Below are positions 7,388 to 16,906 of a stretch of DNA of 64,000 bases, in pieces. The position numbers were made by a program, and so were the translations under genes. The stretch spans positions 21,736 through 85,735 of the forward strand of contig NZ_VCRN01000019.1 in assembly GCF_009849585.1 (NCBI RefSeq), read 5' to 3'. The notes beneath the pieces were generated by a model. The model was not told the origin of the DNA. It searched no databases and saw only the letters and a program-made list of their open reading frames with translations. Position 1 is the first letter of the stretch; each line of letters opens with the position of its first letter. The DNA is from Bacillus sp. ZZV12-4809. GTDB lineage: Bacteria > Bacillota > Bacilli > Bacillales > Cytobacillaceae.

Positions 7388-8311
7388 TTGGAGTGGATTT
7401 TTTATCTATACCTGTTAAATACGTTCTTTATGTTATTCATAGCAATTTGGGAAGTTCGTCGGCCAGCCAAAGCTTTGAATTGGATAGTAATCGTCCTTGT
7501 TTTGCCTGTCATTGGTTTCTTACTATATCTTAGCATATCAAATCCCAAGCTTATTCATCGTAAAAGATTGACCTCTTCTCATAATGAGTCTGATAAGTTA
7601 CCTGATACATATAGTGATTCAGCATCGATCATCGCCGATGCTTTAAGGTATTTTACTGTAGGCGGGCTTCGAGTCGGCAAAGTCCAAGTACTAAACAATG
7701 GAATAGCAAAATATGAACAACTTATCGAATCCCTACAAAAAGCCCAAAAAACCATTGATCTGGAATATTTCATCTATCGGAACGACCAAATTGGTAATCG
7801 CATCACAGAACTGCTGGTCGAAAAAGCAGTAAATGGAGTGCGGGTTCGTTTTATTAGAGATGGTTGGGGGAGTAAAAAATTTCCGCGTCAAAAAATTCTT
7901 CAGATGGTGGAAGCAGGGATAGAATGTCGGACAATATTTCCTTTAAGTTTTCCCTGGATTTTGTCCAATTGGAATTATCGGGATCATTGTAAGATTGTGA
8001 CGATTGACAGAAAGGAATCCTTTACTGGCGGTATGAACGTTGGGTATGAATATACAGGATTAAAGCCAGACGTAGGATTTTGGAGGGACACTCATTTGCA
8101 AATTATAGGGGAAGCAACAGGCGACTTGCAGACTATCTTCGACGTTCATTGGAATATCGCTGTACCAGAACGGATAAAGTCAAAAACAAAATCTGAGGCA
8201 ACGAAAAAGGCCACTAAAATCCCAAAATATAAATCAAAGGAAATCAATCCAACCGGCAGCATAGATCTTTCAAGATGGTCTGCCGAATTAGGATCTGAGT
8301 TATGGCCTATA
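7388..8311 (+). pseudogene. cls: Cardiolipin synthase, N-terminal part (split by Tn3-family transposon)
   Basis: The first 308 codons of a phospholipase-D-type cardiolipin synthase are intact. There are two N-terminal membrane helices (residues 1-50), then PLD repeat 1 with HCKIVTIDRKESFTGGMNVG (H-x-K-x4-D). The start is TTG with AAGGAGG upstream. At 8312 the frame runs into the transposon inverted repeat and stops at 8341. The missing C-terminal half lies at 16907-17500, and the two parts join in frame after removing one CTATA duplication. Cls converts phosphatidylglycerol to cardiolipin at the membrane; spoVA2mob islands often carry a cls gene. Confidence 0.9.
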
Positions 8312-8347
8312 GGGGTACGGCAAGAATTCCTTCTTTTTTGAGCCACT
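8312..8347. repeat. Left terminal inverted repeat of the Tn3-family element
   Basis: All 36 bases match the reverse complement of 16866-16901. It begins GGGGTACGGCAAGAATTCC and contains a T6 run. Identity ends abruptly after GAGCCACT. Confidence 0.95.
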
Positions 8348-8357
8348 CACAAATAGG

Positions 8358-8395
8358 CCGGGGAAAATTCTTTTATTTAGTTGAATTTTCCCCGG
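8358..8395 (-). terminator. Terminator-like hairpin after Tn3 tnpA
   Basis: CCGGGGAAAATTC pairs with GAATTTTCCCCGG around a 12-nt loop. It lies 10 bp beyond the tnpA stop codon and just inside the left inverted repeat, so it probably blocks transcription across the end of the transposon. Confidence 0.65.
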
Positions 8396-8404
8396 GTATT
8401 TATT

Positions 8405-10725
8405 TTAACTCACCGTTTCTAATTGAGAAGGAGATACAGGGATATCAAATTTAAGATCCGGTGGACAACGATCAGAGTCTAACCGATACTTTCCAAAACG
8501 ATTTACATGAAATGTAAGGTATGGACTAAGTTCAGACAGCGCATCTTCATCCAATTGATTACCTTCTTGCATATATTCATGAAGGATATGAGTGAGTTGA
8601 AAAACATTATAGAAAATTAAACAGTTAGCGACTAAGTGATTATATTTTATTGTTTTCTTCTGTTTCTCACGATTGTTTTCCGCAATGACTCCGTCTCCAC
8701 CAAAGGATAACCATTTGGTAAATCCATTAAAGGATTCACTCTTATTAGTAGCTGCTTGAATTGTACTCCGTAAATCTTCATCCGATAGGTAATTCAATAA
8801 AAATAGGGTACGAATAGCACAACCTAATTCCCGAAACGCTTGATACAATTTATTTCTTTTGCTGTATGTACTTAATTTATTCAGGATGGTGGAAGGGTGA
8901 ATACGTCCTGCTTTAATCGACATCACCACTCGTAGCATATCCTCATAATGATCTTCGATCAGTTTCCAATCAATTGAAGAAGAAAAAAGCTCGTCGATAT
9001 GCTGATAAGTTGAATGTTCACTTGGTCGAAGAAACTTTAAATCCTTCCAGTTCCGGATACGCGGCATTAGTTTGATTCCTAAAAGGTAAGCTAACCCAAA
9101 TATAGGCGCATTCTGCCCTTGTGTATCGGAATGGAGCGTATCAGGTTGAATATCAGATTGATTCTTCATCAAGATATCTAGGATATAAACACCTTCCCAC
9201 ACTCCACAAGGGATAAAGTGGCTGAATAAAGCAATATACGTATCCGACACATGGTAATAACCAATCCCTCCATAGCCCCCATAACGAATATGATTTTCAG
9301 AAAGTAGATTTTGCTCATACAAGTCCCATTTCGTCCCATCGGCGGATGCGCTGGTTCCCGTTCCCCAATACTTTGGCAAATTGAATTTGTTATAAGCGTT
9401 AATTATCCATTCAATCGCTTTTTGAATATTTTCTTCCGTAACGTGCCTCTCATTAATCCAGGAAATATGCTTTCGATCCATATTTCCTAATGATCGAGCA
9501 GTTTGAGTCGGACCTAAGTTACATCCATAACAGAATGTTGCTGTTATATAACGCTCGGAAGGGTTATCTATTTTTGCGTCATGGCCAGAGATCGGTCCAA
9601 AGAAACGTGTCCAATTTAACCAATATTCTGTGTCGGCCAATAAGTCTAAAACATTGATTGGTGCCATCTTTTCTTCGATACGTTTCCGAATAGCTTTCAA
9701 AAGAGGGGATGTTTTTTTCTTTTTCATTTTTGTAATAAAGGGTTCACCATTACGAATTGTGACTGCCTTATTATTTGGAAAAGAAGAATTCACTCTTTGT
9801 GCAGTCTTCTCTAACTGTTTATAGACTTGATCCTTAAACGCTATAGAATTCGTTGGAAGCCCAGCTTGTTCGCAAAACGTATGTAAATTTTCTTGATACT
9901 CTTCCCATGATACTAGCTGTTTTCGGTAGTCTGCGTATTTTTCGCTTCCTTCTATACAAATATCTCCTGACTTTAATTCATTCCGAATCTGATAAAATAC
10001 ACATGCCTCAAAGTGTCGCCGATTTATATTTTTAGGGTATATGCTTCTTCGTCGATGAGGACTGATCCATCTCCACCATCCCTCTGGAACCCAAGAAAGA
10101 TCGACTAAGGGAATTGACTCCCAATCGTCTTTGTTATCGCCTTTCTTATTTAATTGAGTAATGGGAATCCATTCAGACTTCTTATTTTTGTTTTCTAATA
10201 GAAAGGAAATCGCCTGTTCTAAGCCTTTATTTTGGGTCGTTGATTTTAATTCTAACGATTCGAGCATTTTTATTAGCTCGGATCGATTACTTTTTAGGTG
10301 TTTCCAGATGAAAGAGAAATAGTTATTTCCAGTATAAGCTAAGTGGTTCTCGCAATTCTCTAGGACAAGTTGGCCACGGTTCCCACCAATCATTTTCTCT
10401 AATGCTTTTAATCGATGTTCCGTTGATCCTTCGGATTGAAAAGCGACTACCGTATCACGTAGAGTAGAAATTAAGGCATCCGTTTGCTTTTCCCTCCTCT
10501 CTTTTAAGTCATTAAGGGATTTTTCTGCTTTATTTTCGGCGATTGCCACTCGTTTTGTATACATTTCTCCAATATCATCAATCGTTTTTGCAAATTGAGC
10601 GAATAGCAAGGTGACTGCTAATGTGTATCGCTTATAAGGTTCTACTTTTTTCATTCCGGCTGCATCCAATGTCATTGCTTCATCTGCCAATCTAGTAATT
10701 TTTGCAGGTGGAATACGGAGGCATT
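8405..10725 (-). pseudogene. tnpA: Tn3-family transposase, C-terminal part (split by ISL3-family element)
   Basis: This part encodes about 773 residues, including the full DDE catalytic core: ASADGTKW, LHSDTQGQN and NKSESFNGF hold the three acidic residues. The open frame begins at TTG 10690, but homology continues upstream (FFQCLRIPPAKITRLADEAM) to the insertion point. The N-terminal part is at 14010-14733. Joining them across one GAAAAAAT copy gives an unbroken 1014-residue protein, the normal size for Tn3 transposases. As it stands no full transposase is made. Confidence 0.93.
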
Positions 10726-10842
10726 GAAAAAATGGGTATTCGGATTATCGTGTGGAAAACTACAATAATTAATTTGATGTTAAAAATATCTAAGTCGGAT
10801 AATCATGTGGAAATCGATCAAACAAGAAATTTTTATTTGAAC

Positions 10843-10873
10843 TTGAACCTTACGTAAGGTTATGTTTTATAGT
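10843..10873 (+). promoter_or_regulatory. MerR-type promoter/operator for hslO-merR
   Basis: TTGAAC and TATAGT are separated by 19 bp, the long spacer typical of MerR-activated promoters. The spacer overlaps a perfect 16-bp palindrome AACCTTACGTAAGGTT (10846-10861), as expected for a MerR dimer site. The next genes are hslO and a MerR regulator, so autoregulation is very likely. Confidence 0.75.
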
Positions 10874-10908
10874 GTACTTAACAATGAATAAGAGAAAGGA
10901 AAAGTAAA

Positions 10909-11778
10909 ATGGAAAATACAATTGTTAAGACACTAATTTATGACAAACAGGTTCGTTTATTTTTTGTTGATAATACAAAATTAATTAATGAAATTCTTAG
11001 GCAGAACAAAGAAACAAACAAAATTCTTAAACTTACATTAGGAAAAACCATTTCAGTTGTGAGCTTAATTTCAGGAACCTTAAAAGGGGATCAAAGAATA
11101 AGTCTCCAAATGACAATGAGCGAACCCAAATATAAAGTTTTTGCTGATGCTGATGCAAGAGGAAATGTCCGTGGTTATCTCAACGGAGAATTACTGAAAG
11201 CCCCTTATGATTATATTAATAAAATATCGCTAGATTGCCTTATTGGCAATAAAGGAACTATTCGTGTGATAAAAGGCTCGGCAATGAATCAATTTACTGG
11301 CATAACTGATATGCCATACCGAAACATCGTTGATGACATTTCACATTATTTTATTCAGAGTGAGCAAACTCAAACATATATAGGAACCAATATTGGATTT
11401 GAAAATGACAATCGTGTTCTATTCAGTAATGCTATATTTGCTCAATTACTTCCAGGTGCTACGCCTGACCTTATTGATGAAGTAGAACACACGGTTAATA
11501 CGAACCGAGAGTTCTTTACCAACTTGAATAAATATAGCAAGAACAATATTGATGAAAAGCTAAGTGAGCTGTTTAAGGATGTAAAGGTTATAGGATATAG
11601 TCCTATCCAATTTTTCTGTGGATGCTCAAAAGAAATGTTCTACGGGATGCTTTATTCTTTAAGAGAGAATGAATTAAAACAGGCAATAAGTAATAAAGAG
11701 GCTATTGATACAGCTTGTCAAATCTGTGGAAGGACATATAGCTTTAATTATAATGAAATTCAAGGACTTTTAAAGTAA
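10909..11778 (+). CDS. hslO: Hsp33-family redox chaperone
   Basis: The 289-aa protein matches Hsp33 in length and layout: an N-terminal globular domain and a C-terminal zinc/redox centre with CGC (in FFCGCSKEM) and CQIC (in TACQICGRTY). Oxidation of these four cysteines releases zinc and activates holdase activity in known Hsp33. AGAAAGGA precedes the ATG. It is the first gene of an operon with merR inside an ISL3-family element, so it is a mobile copy and not the chromosomal gene. The MerR-type promoter suggests inducible expression. Confidence 0.9.
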   Translation: MENTIVKTLIYDKQVRLFFVDNTKLINEILRQNKETNKILKLTLGKTISVVSLISGTLKGDQRISLQMTMSEPKYKVFADADARGNVRGYLNGELLKAPYDYINKISLDCLIGNKGTIRVIKGSAMNQFTGITDMPYRNIVDDISHYFIQSEQTQTYIGTNIGFENDNRVLFSNAIFAQLLPGATPDLIDEVEHTVNTNREFFTNLNKYSKNNIDEKLSELFKDVKVIGYSPIQFFCGCSKEMFYGMLYSLRENELKQAISNKEAIDTACQICGRTYSFNYNEIQGLLK

Positions 11779-11823
11779 ATGATAATCATGGCGTTTAATA
11801 CATTTTATAAGGATGAAATATGT

Positions 11824-12546
11824 ATGAAAGAATACTGGAAAGTAGGAGAGCTTGCAACATTAACAGGCTTAACGATAAGAACTTTAAGATATTATGATCA
11901 AATTAATTTGTTTTCTCCTTCTCAATATACAGAGTCTGGACATCGGATTTACACAAAATCGGATTTGTCCACACTACAACAGATCTTGGCTTTAAAACAA
12001 ATTGGGTTATCTTTAGAAGACATAAAGTCTGTCATTACGAACAAAGAAAAAGGTTTTGCCACCAATATTATAGAAACTCAAATAACCCGTATAAAGAGAG
12101 ATATACAAGTTCAACAGAATCTACTATATGAATTAGAGAGTGCTTTAAAAACTATTCGTAGTAAAAAAATAATGTCCGTAGAAGAATTAACAAAACTGTT
12201 AGGAGCAATGAAAATGTATCAAGGAAAATACTTTACAAAAAAGCAATTAGACATGATAAAGAATTATTATGATCAATATGATGAAGATTCTTTAAAAGAA
12301 GCAGAACAAGAATTTAGAATGATTTTGAAAAAAATACAATTAGAAAAGGAAAATGGAACATCTCCCAATAGTAGAAAGGTAAAAGCATTAGCAAAAAAAT
12401 GGGGTGACATTGTTTACTCATTCACAGGGTATGATCAAGATTTAAAGAAACAAACTGAAAAATTCCATGCTGAAAACCCTGATAACGGTTTGCAGTTTGG
12501 GATGGATGCCGAATTATATATGTATATACAGGAAGCATTAGAATGA
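11824..12546 (+). CDS. MerR-family regulator with TipAS-like effector domain
   Basis: The 240-aa protein has a MerR winged-helix domain (MKEYWKVGELATLTGLTIRT and LRYYDQINLF), a dimer coiled coil around residues 75-120, and a C-terminal helical domain resembling TipAS (residues about 130-240, KMYQGKYFTKKQLDMIKNYY). TipAS domains bind thiopeptide-like antibiotics or other ligands. I choose the ATG at 11824, which has AAGGATG upstream; an upstream in-frame start exists at 11779. It probably controls the palindrome at 10846. Confidence 0.85.
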   Translation: MKEYWKVGELATLTGLTIRTLRYYDQINLFSPSQYTESGHRIYTKSDLSTLQQILALKQIGLSLEDIKSVITNKEKGFATNIIETQITRIKRDIQVQQNLLYELESALKTIRSKKIMSVEELTKLLGAMKMYQGKYFTKKQLDMIKNYYDQYDEDSLKEAEQEFRMILKKIQLEKENGTSPNSRKVKALAKKWGDIVYSFTGYDQDLKKQTEKFHAENPDNGLQFGMDAELYMYIQEALE

Positions 12547-12640
12547 ATTATTACATTCTTCATCGACCAAGGCAATATTGAGTAAACGATAAACTGTTAG
12601 ACTGCTTTATTATTTTGTTACGCAAAGAAAGGAAATATAA

Positions 12641-14009
12641 GTGTTAGACAATATGCTTAACATCCAAGAACTTAATATTTTAGATATGATAGAGAGTGAG
12701 GATGATTACCGATTTTTGGTTGAGACTACTTCTTCCTCTCCCTCACACTGTCCAAAATGCGGTACTGTTGCAAATTTATATAAACATGGTAAGAAAAAAC
12801 AGCTGTTCTATGACTTACCAATGCACGCTAAACGTGTTGGTATTTATGTAAAACGCCAACGTTATAAATGTCGAGAGTGCAATGAAACATTTTTTGAAGG
12901 TTTACCAGATATGGATGACTATCGATCTGTTACTAATAGGCTTAAAAATTGGATTCAAGAAGCCAGTCTTGAAAGGACTTTTACCAGCGTTGCAGATGAA
13001 ATAGGCGTTGATGAAAAGACTGTACGAAACATCTTTAATGACTATGTTGCAGAACTTGAAGCACAAACAGATTTTAGGACTCCCAAATGGCTTGGTATTG
13101 ATGAAGTTCATTTGCTTAAAAATTATCGTTGTGTCATTACAGATGTTGAAAACAAATCAGTAGTTGACATTTTACGAAAACGTAATAAAGATACGGTGAT
13201 TAGTTACCTTTCAAAACTTCAGGACATTGATAAAATTGAACTTGTTACAATGGATATGTGGAATCCTTATAAGAGTGCTGTTAATACAGTGATACCACAT
13301 GCAAAAATCGTAATTGACAAGTTCCATGTTGTTAAATTAGCCAATGAAGCGTTAGAAAAAATACGAAAGGCTAACCGTCAAAATGTGTCAGCCAAAGAAC
13401 GTAGGCAACTCATGAGAGATCGTTATGTGCTTCTTAAAAGACGAAAAGACCTTAACGACTTCGATGATCAAATAAAGTTGCAAGTATGGACTGATAAGTT
13501 CCCATTACTTGGTCAAGCATACGAACTTAAAGAGCATTTCTTTGACATCTATGAGGCTGAGTAAATTGATGAAGCATATAAACTGTACCAAAACTGGCTT
13601 TCAAATGTTCCTAATGAATTAATGACATATTTTAAAGACCTGATAAATTCAATGAATAACTGGGAAGAAGAGATATTCAACTATTTCAATTCTCCTATTA
13701 TTAACGCCTATACAGAGTCCTTGAACCGTTTAATTAAGACTATGAATCATGTTGGTCGTGGTTACTCTTTCGAAGCCCTTAGAGCAAAAATTTTATTTAC
13801 ACAAGGCTATCGTAAAGTTAAGAAGAAAAAGAAATTCAAAGAAGTTGAAGTTACTTTTGGAAAAATGTTACCTGATCAATTCCCGATTTGGGCACAAACT
13901 GGTTATGAATGGGTGTATGAAGAAATTTATGGTGCTGATTTTTCCACACTGACTAAGGCTAGAGGAGGGTTCTTTTTAACCCTCTTTCCACACTATTTTC
14001 CGATTACCC
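12641..14009 (+). pseudogene. ISL3-family transposase broken by a stop codon
   Basis: The frame encodes the N-terminal zinc finger of ISL3 transposases (CPKCGTVANLYKHG and CRECNETF) and the DDE domain (GIDEVHL, VTMDMWNPYK, then NAYTESLNRLIK). A TAA at 13562-13564 interrupts it in the same frame; the protein continues as IDEAYKLYQNWLSN. The frame has no stop before the right end of the element and runs into tnpA DNA to 14128, so the native terminus has also changed. The start GTG at 12641 has AAAGGAAA upstream. Unless the stop is read through, the element is immobile. Confidence 0.88.
13964..13985 (+). terminator. Hairpin near the right end of the ISL3-family element
   Basis: GAGGGTT and AACCCTC enclose CTTTTT, immediately inside the outer inverted repeat. 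It may stop transposase transcription from leaving the element. Confidence 0.5.
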
Positions 14010-14733
14010 GAAAAAATTTAGTTCCTACATTACGTTCACTGATCCAATTTTTGCGAATGATCCACTCTTTTAATTGGCCGAGTGTAGGGCGGCCGGGATC
14101 TTGCTTGATCATGTTCCAATCTGAATAGGTGGATCCTTCTTTACTTTGAAATAATGCATCTAATCTTTCTTTCTCTTTGTTGCTTAGAGAGTCTGACACA
14201 AATTGATATAAGGTACGATAGGCCACTGCATGAATATGATCCACTGCTTTTACCAGAGTGCTAAATGCGGGTAGCTCATAACTATGTTTCACTAATTCGT
14301 CAATGGCAACATTGATGATATCGCTCTTTGCATCTTTCTCCGACACTGAGTTCTCCATTGCTGTTATCATTACTTGACGAGCTTGTACATCGAACGCTTT
14401 TACCTTTCGATACTCACGGATCATAGCAATTTGACGAATACCAGTACCAGAACGGTGATAAGATTCCAATGTTTCTAAATCAGGAAGGTCAAGATTAGAT
14501 ACTTTCGCTATATGTTTGATAATGACTTGTGGAACATCTGAAATGGGGACAAAATAGTTGAGACATTGGAATGCTTTCAACATAATCATAAGCCCCAATT
14601 GAGAGAATGAATTTCGTGCTTTTGTTTTGGCCCAGGTAATCTCTTCTGGCGCAGGGGAAAATAGCTTATCTAAATCTTTCGGTGTCGGGCTGCTTTTTAG
14701 CCTAGGATAAGCCGTTTCTTGAATACTAGGCAT
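14010..14733 (-). pseudogene. tnpA: Tn3-family transposase, N-terminal part
   Basis: This part holds the N-terminal 241 codons of the Tn3 transposase, including the DUF4158-type DNA-binding region (LGLMIMLKAFQCLNYFVPIS) and the block LGQLKEWIIRKNWISERNVG. It then enters the ISL3-family end and stops at 13993. ATG 14733 has AAAGGAG upstream. The protein resumes at 10725. Confidence 0.92.
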
Positions 14734-14779
14734 AGTATAATCTCCTTTATGTTAATCGATGCTTGTATAGCACATTTTC

Positions 14780-15622
14780 TTAACCAAATACTTTTTCTAC
14801 TGCTTGTTCTAAGTCTTTCATTGAAGGAGCTGCATATCTTCGAGTTACATTTACATCGCTATGCCCCATGAGTTCAGCAACTGTAGCAATATCTACACCA
14901 GAGGAAACAAGTTCTCTTCCATAAGTGTGCCGTAACATATGTGCATGAACACCCAGCTTTTCGAAGACCCTTTGAACTGCCCGAATGGACATCCGTTTTT
15001 TAAAGTTAGAGAGAAATAGTGCTTGATCATCGTCCTCGCGGATTTCTAAGTACCGACGAAGATGGTAACGTGCTTCAGATGGAAATGGAACGGTACGAGC
15101 AATTCCACCTTTACCATCACGTACAACCACATTGCCCGATCGCTCACCCATATGAACATCCTCCCGGTTTAAAGCCGTTAATTCAGAAACACGTAAACCA
15201 GTATAAAGTAGCAGGTAAGCAATTGCTATCGAACGAAGGTTACCAGATCGCTCTAGTTCACGGAACATCCGGTTACGATCATTCCGAGGTAACGATTTAG
15301 GAGAAATATGTCTGGTATGGCGAATTTCAGGACGTTGGATGTTTTCGACCAAGTGAGATTGCCCAAGGTACCGAGCATAGGCTACAATAGCACTAAATTT
15401 TGGGGTTAGAGTAGTTGCTTTGTTTCCTCTATCTTGCAAATGTTTGATGTATTGCTGGATATCATAACGGGTTAATTGATCCAAATCACTGGCTTCAGAT
15501 TGTAACCACTTGTGAAAGTTGTTTATATGTCTGAGGTAATCATCGATTGTTTTCTCTCTTTTTCCTTGTTCAAGAAGATAGTATTTAAACTCATTGAGTT
15601 CTACGTCACTTTTTTTCACCAT
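14780..15622 (-). CDS. tnpI: TnpI-like tyrosine recombinase (cointegrate resolvase)
   Basis: The 280-aa protein has an N-terminal SAM-like core-binding domain (residues 8-85) and a tyrosine recombinase domain with Arg in YTGLRVSELTAL, HMLRHTYG, GHSDVN and the catalytic Tyr in VTRRYAAPS. Tn4430-type Tn3 elements use such an integrase-like TnpI to resolve cointegrates. It is upstream of and co-oriented with tnpA, separated by 46 bp. Inverted repeats at 15646-15685 probably form its recombination site. Confidence 0.9.
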   Translation of the reverse strand: MVKKSDVELNEFKYYLLEQGKREKTIDDYLRHINNFHKWLQSEASDLDQLTRYDIQQYIKHLQDRGNKATTLTPKFSAIVAYARYLGQSHLVENIQRPEIRHTRHISPKSLPRNDRNRMFRELERSGNLRSIAIAYLLLYTGLRVSELTALNREDVHMGERSGNVVVRDGKGGIARTVPFPSEARYHLRRYLEIREDDDQALFLSNFKKRMSIRAVQRVFEKLGVHAHMLRHTYGRELVSSGVDIATVAELMGHSDVNVTRRYAAPSMKDLEQAVEKVFG

Positions 15623-15645
15623 TAACGACCCTCTTTTTTAAATTT

Positions 15646-15685
15646 ATTAGTCTATTATAATGAAAAAGTGACGCAGAAGACTAAT
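15646..15685. promoter_or_regulatory. Candidate internal resolution site core
   Basis: Perfect 8-bp arms ATTAGTCT (15646-15653) and AGACTAAT (15678-15685) lie 24 bp before tnpI. Recombination sites of TnpI-type systems are inverted repeats at this position. The extra accessory repeats known from Tn4430 were not clearly visible. Confidence 0.45.
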
Positions 15686-15752
15686 TATATGATACTTTTA
15701 AATCAGGAAAGTTCCCCAGTGTTTTTAAGTCAATGTGCATGTTCGATGTGTT

Positions 15753-16667
15753 TTATTTTTTTACAGCATGAATGTAATGAATGGTCTCAAAGGCTGATAG
15801 GTAATCTTCTCGATTGTTAAAATACAGTTCATTAATTTTATCAGGTGATAAATGTTCATAAATGAGTAAACCTGATTTCTCTAACATCTTTTCGATTTCA
15901 AAGTAAGAAAAACATGATTTCATTGGTTCCCCGCCTATTGAAGCCATTTTCACCATATTTTCAACTCTATTAGAGGTTCCTTTTTCTTCGAATAGTTTTT
16001 CGTCTGCATAATCAAGAACGATCGAACTTCCTGGTGGAACCTTGGTGAATAAATAATCTATTAAGCTTGAAACTTCCTCTTTAGTTAAATAGTATGAAAC
16101 ACCTAAAAGACTAAAGAACGTCTTTTTGTTATCAAATCCTTTACCTATTAGGTTTTGATAGGACAACTTTTTGGTGAAGTCCATAGAAACAAAATGAATA
16201 TTACTTGGGATTTTTAAATTAGCCTCGTCCAATCTTTGCTTTTTAAATTCCTGTGTAGTGGGATGATCAATTTCGAATATTTCTAAGCTGTTTTCCAATT
16301 CTGGATGTCGGAAACTAAAAGTATCTAATCCAGCGCCAAGTATGACATATTGTCTTAATCCTAACGCTACCTCATTAAGTAATACTTTTTCGCAATACGC
16401 AGCACGTGATAAGGTTATTGGAGAAAGTTGGACTTGTGTAATCCATTTTAATATTTCTTCTGTATTTCCCTCGAATTTTTGTGCGATATCTTTGTTGAAG
16501 AAATGTATGCCTTGAACCATATTCTCTTTGATGTCATTGAATTCTTTTTCAGAAATTAAGTCTTTAGCTATATAATCATTAAAGATTTTAGGGGTATCAA
16601 ATTGACTATGATAGGATCTGCCAAAAGCTGATATTAACGAAGTTACACTTGACTCATCTTTCTTCAT
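15753..16667 (-). CDS. Class I SAM-dependent methyltransferase (PPM1/LCMT-like), transposon cargo
   Basis: The 304-aa protein contains YVILGAGLDTFSFRHPE, a glycine-rich SAM-binding loop, and downstream blocks (FFSLLGVSYYLTKEEVSSLI, SIVLDYADE) typical of the leucine-carboxyl-methyltransferase-like group seen in actinobacteria and bacilli. The substrate is unknown. I chose ATG 16667, with GGAG 9 nt upstream; the frame extends to 16835 without another good ribosome site. A consensus promoter and a leader terminator precede it, suggesting inducible expression, as seen for resistance genes. It could modify a small molecule or polyketide-like substrate. Confidence 0.8.
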   Translation of the reverse strand: MKKDESSVTSLISAFGRSYHSQFDTPKIFNDYIAKDLISEKEFNDIKENMVQGIHFFNKDIAQKFEGNTEEILKWITQVQLSPITLSRAAYCEKVLLNEVALGLRQYVILGAGLDTFSFRHPELENSLEIFEIDHPTTQEFKKQRLDEANLKIPSNIHFVSMDFTKKLSYQNLIGKGFDNKKTFFSLLGVSYYLTKEEVSSLIDYLFTKVPPGSSIVLDYADEKLFEEKGTSNRVENMVKMASIGGEPMKSCFSYFEIEKMLEKSGLLIYEHLSPDKINELYFNNREDYLSAFETIHYIHAVKK

Positions 16668-16693
16668 ACAAACACACTCCTTCATTGTAGAAC

Positions 16694-16730
16694 AAAAAAA
16701 TAGGATTCCCCTGGCCAGGAGAATCCTATT
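16694..16730 (-). terminator. Leader terminator/attenuator before the methyltransferase gene
   Basis: On the minus strand AATAGGATTC and GAATCCTATT enclose the palindrome CCTGGCCAGG and are followed by seven T residues, forming a textbook intrinsic terminator. It lies between the promoter (16756-16784) and the start codon (16667). It could be an attenuator, or the dyad could be a repressor site. Confidence 0.7.
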
Positions 16731-16755
16731 ATATACCTTAAAAATATAAAAGTAA

Positions 16756-16784
16756 ATTATAGCATAATTAAATTTTTTTGTCAA
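16756..16784 (-). promoter_or_regulatory. Consensus sigma-A promoter for the methyltransferase gene
   Basis: The minus strand has TTGACA, a 17-bp AT-rich spacer, and TATAAT, a perfect match to the vegetative consensus. Transcription would start near 16750, about 20 nt before the leader terminator. Confidence 0.85.
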
Positions 16785-16865
16785 GTAAAATTCATTGATC
16801 ACAGCTTTTTTCGTACAAATATTGACACCTAGCAAGCGTTAAATGGATAAAAAGGCTTTTCTTTA

Positions 16866-16901
16866 AGTGGCTCAAAAAAGAAGGAATTCTTGCCGTACCC
16901 C
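16866..16901. repeat. Right terminal inverted repeat of the Tn3-family element
   Basis: This is the exact reverse complement of 8312-8347, followed by the target duplicate CTATA at 16902-16906. Confidence 0.95.
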
Positions 16902-16906
16902 CTATA

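Larger units (their letters stand above)
10734..14009 (+). mobile_element. ISL3-family element with hslO and merR cargo
   Basis: The 3276-bp insertion has imperfect inverted ends, GGGTATTCGGATTATCGTGT and GGGTAATCGGAAAATAGTGT, with five mismatches over about 26 bp. It is flanked by an 8-bp duplication GAAAAAAT (10726-10733 and 14010-14017). Eight-base duplications and the transposase fit the ISL3 family. It carries an Hsp33-type chaperone gene and a TipAS-type MerR regulator ahead of the transposase. TGTGGAAA occurs at both outer ends and again inside each end (10806 and 13941), suggesting a duplicated or composite end structure. Confidence 0.9.
8312..16901 (-). mobile_element. Tn3-family transposon carrying tnpA, tnpI and a methyltransferase
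   Basis: The element is 8590 bp with perfect 36-bp inverted repeats starting GGGGTACGGC. It is flanked by the 5-bp duplication CTATA (8307-8311 and 16902-16906). GGGG ends and 5-bp duplications are Tn3-family hallmarks. It carries a Tn3 transposase (split by an ISL3-family insertion), a tyrosine recombinase in the position of TnpI of Tn4430-type elements, and a methyltransferase cargo gene. Without the inner insertion and its duplication it would be about 5.3 kb. The inner insertion disables its own transposase. Confidence 0.95.
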
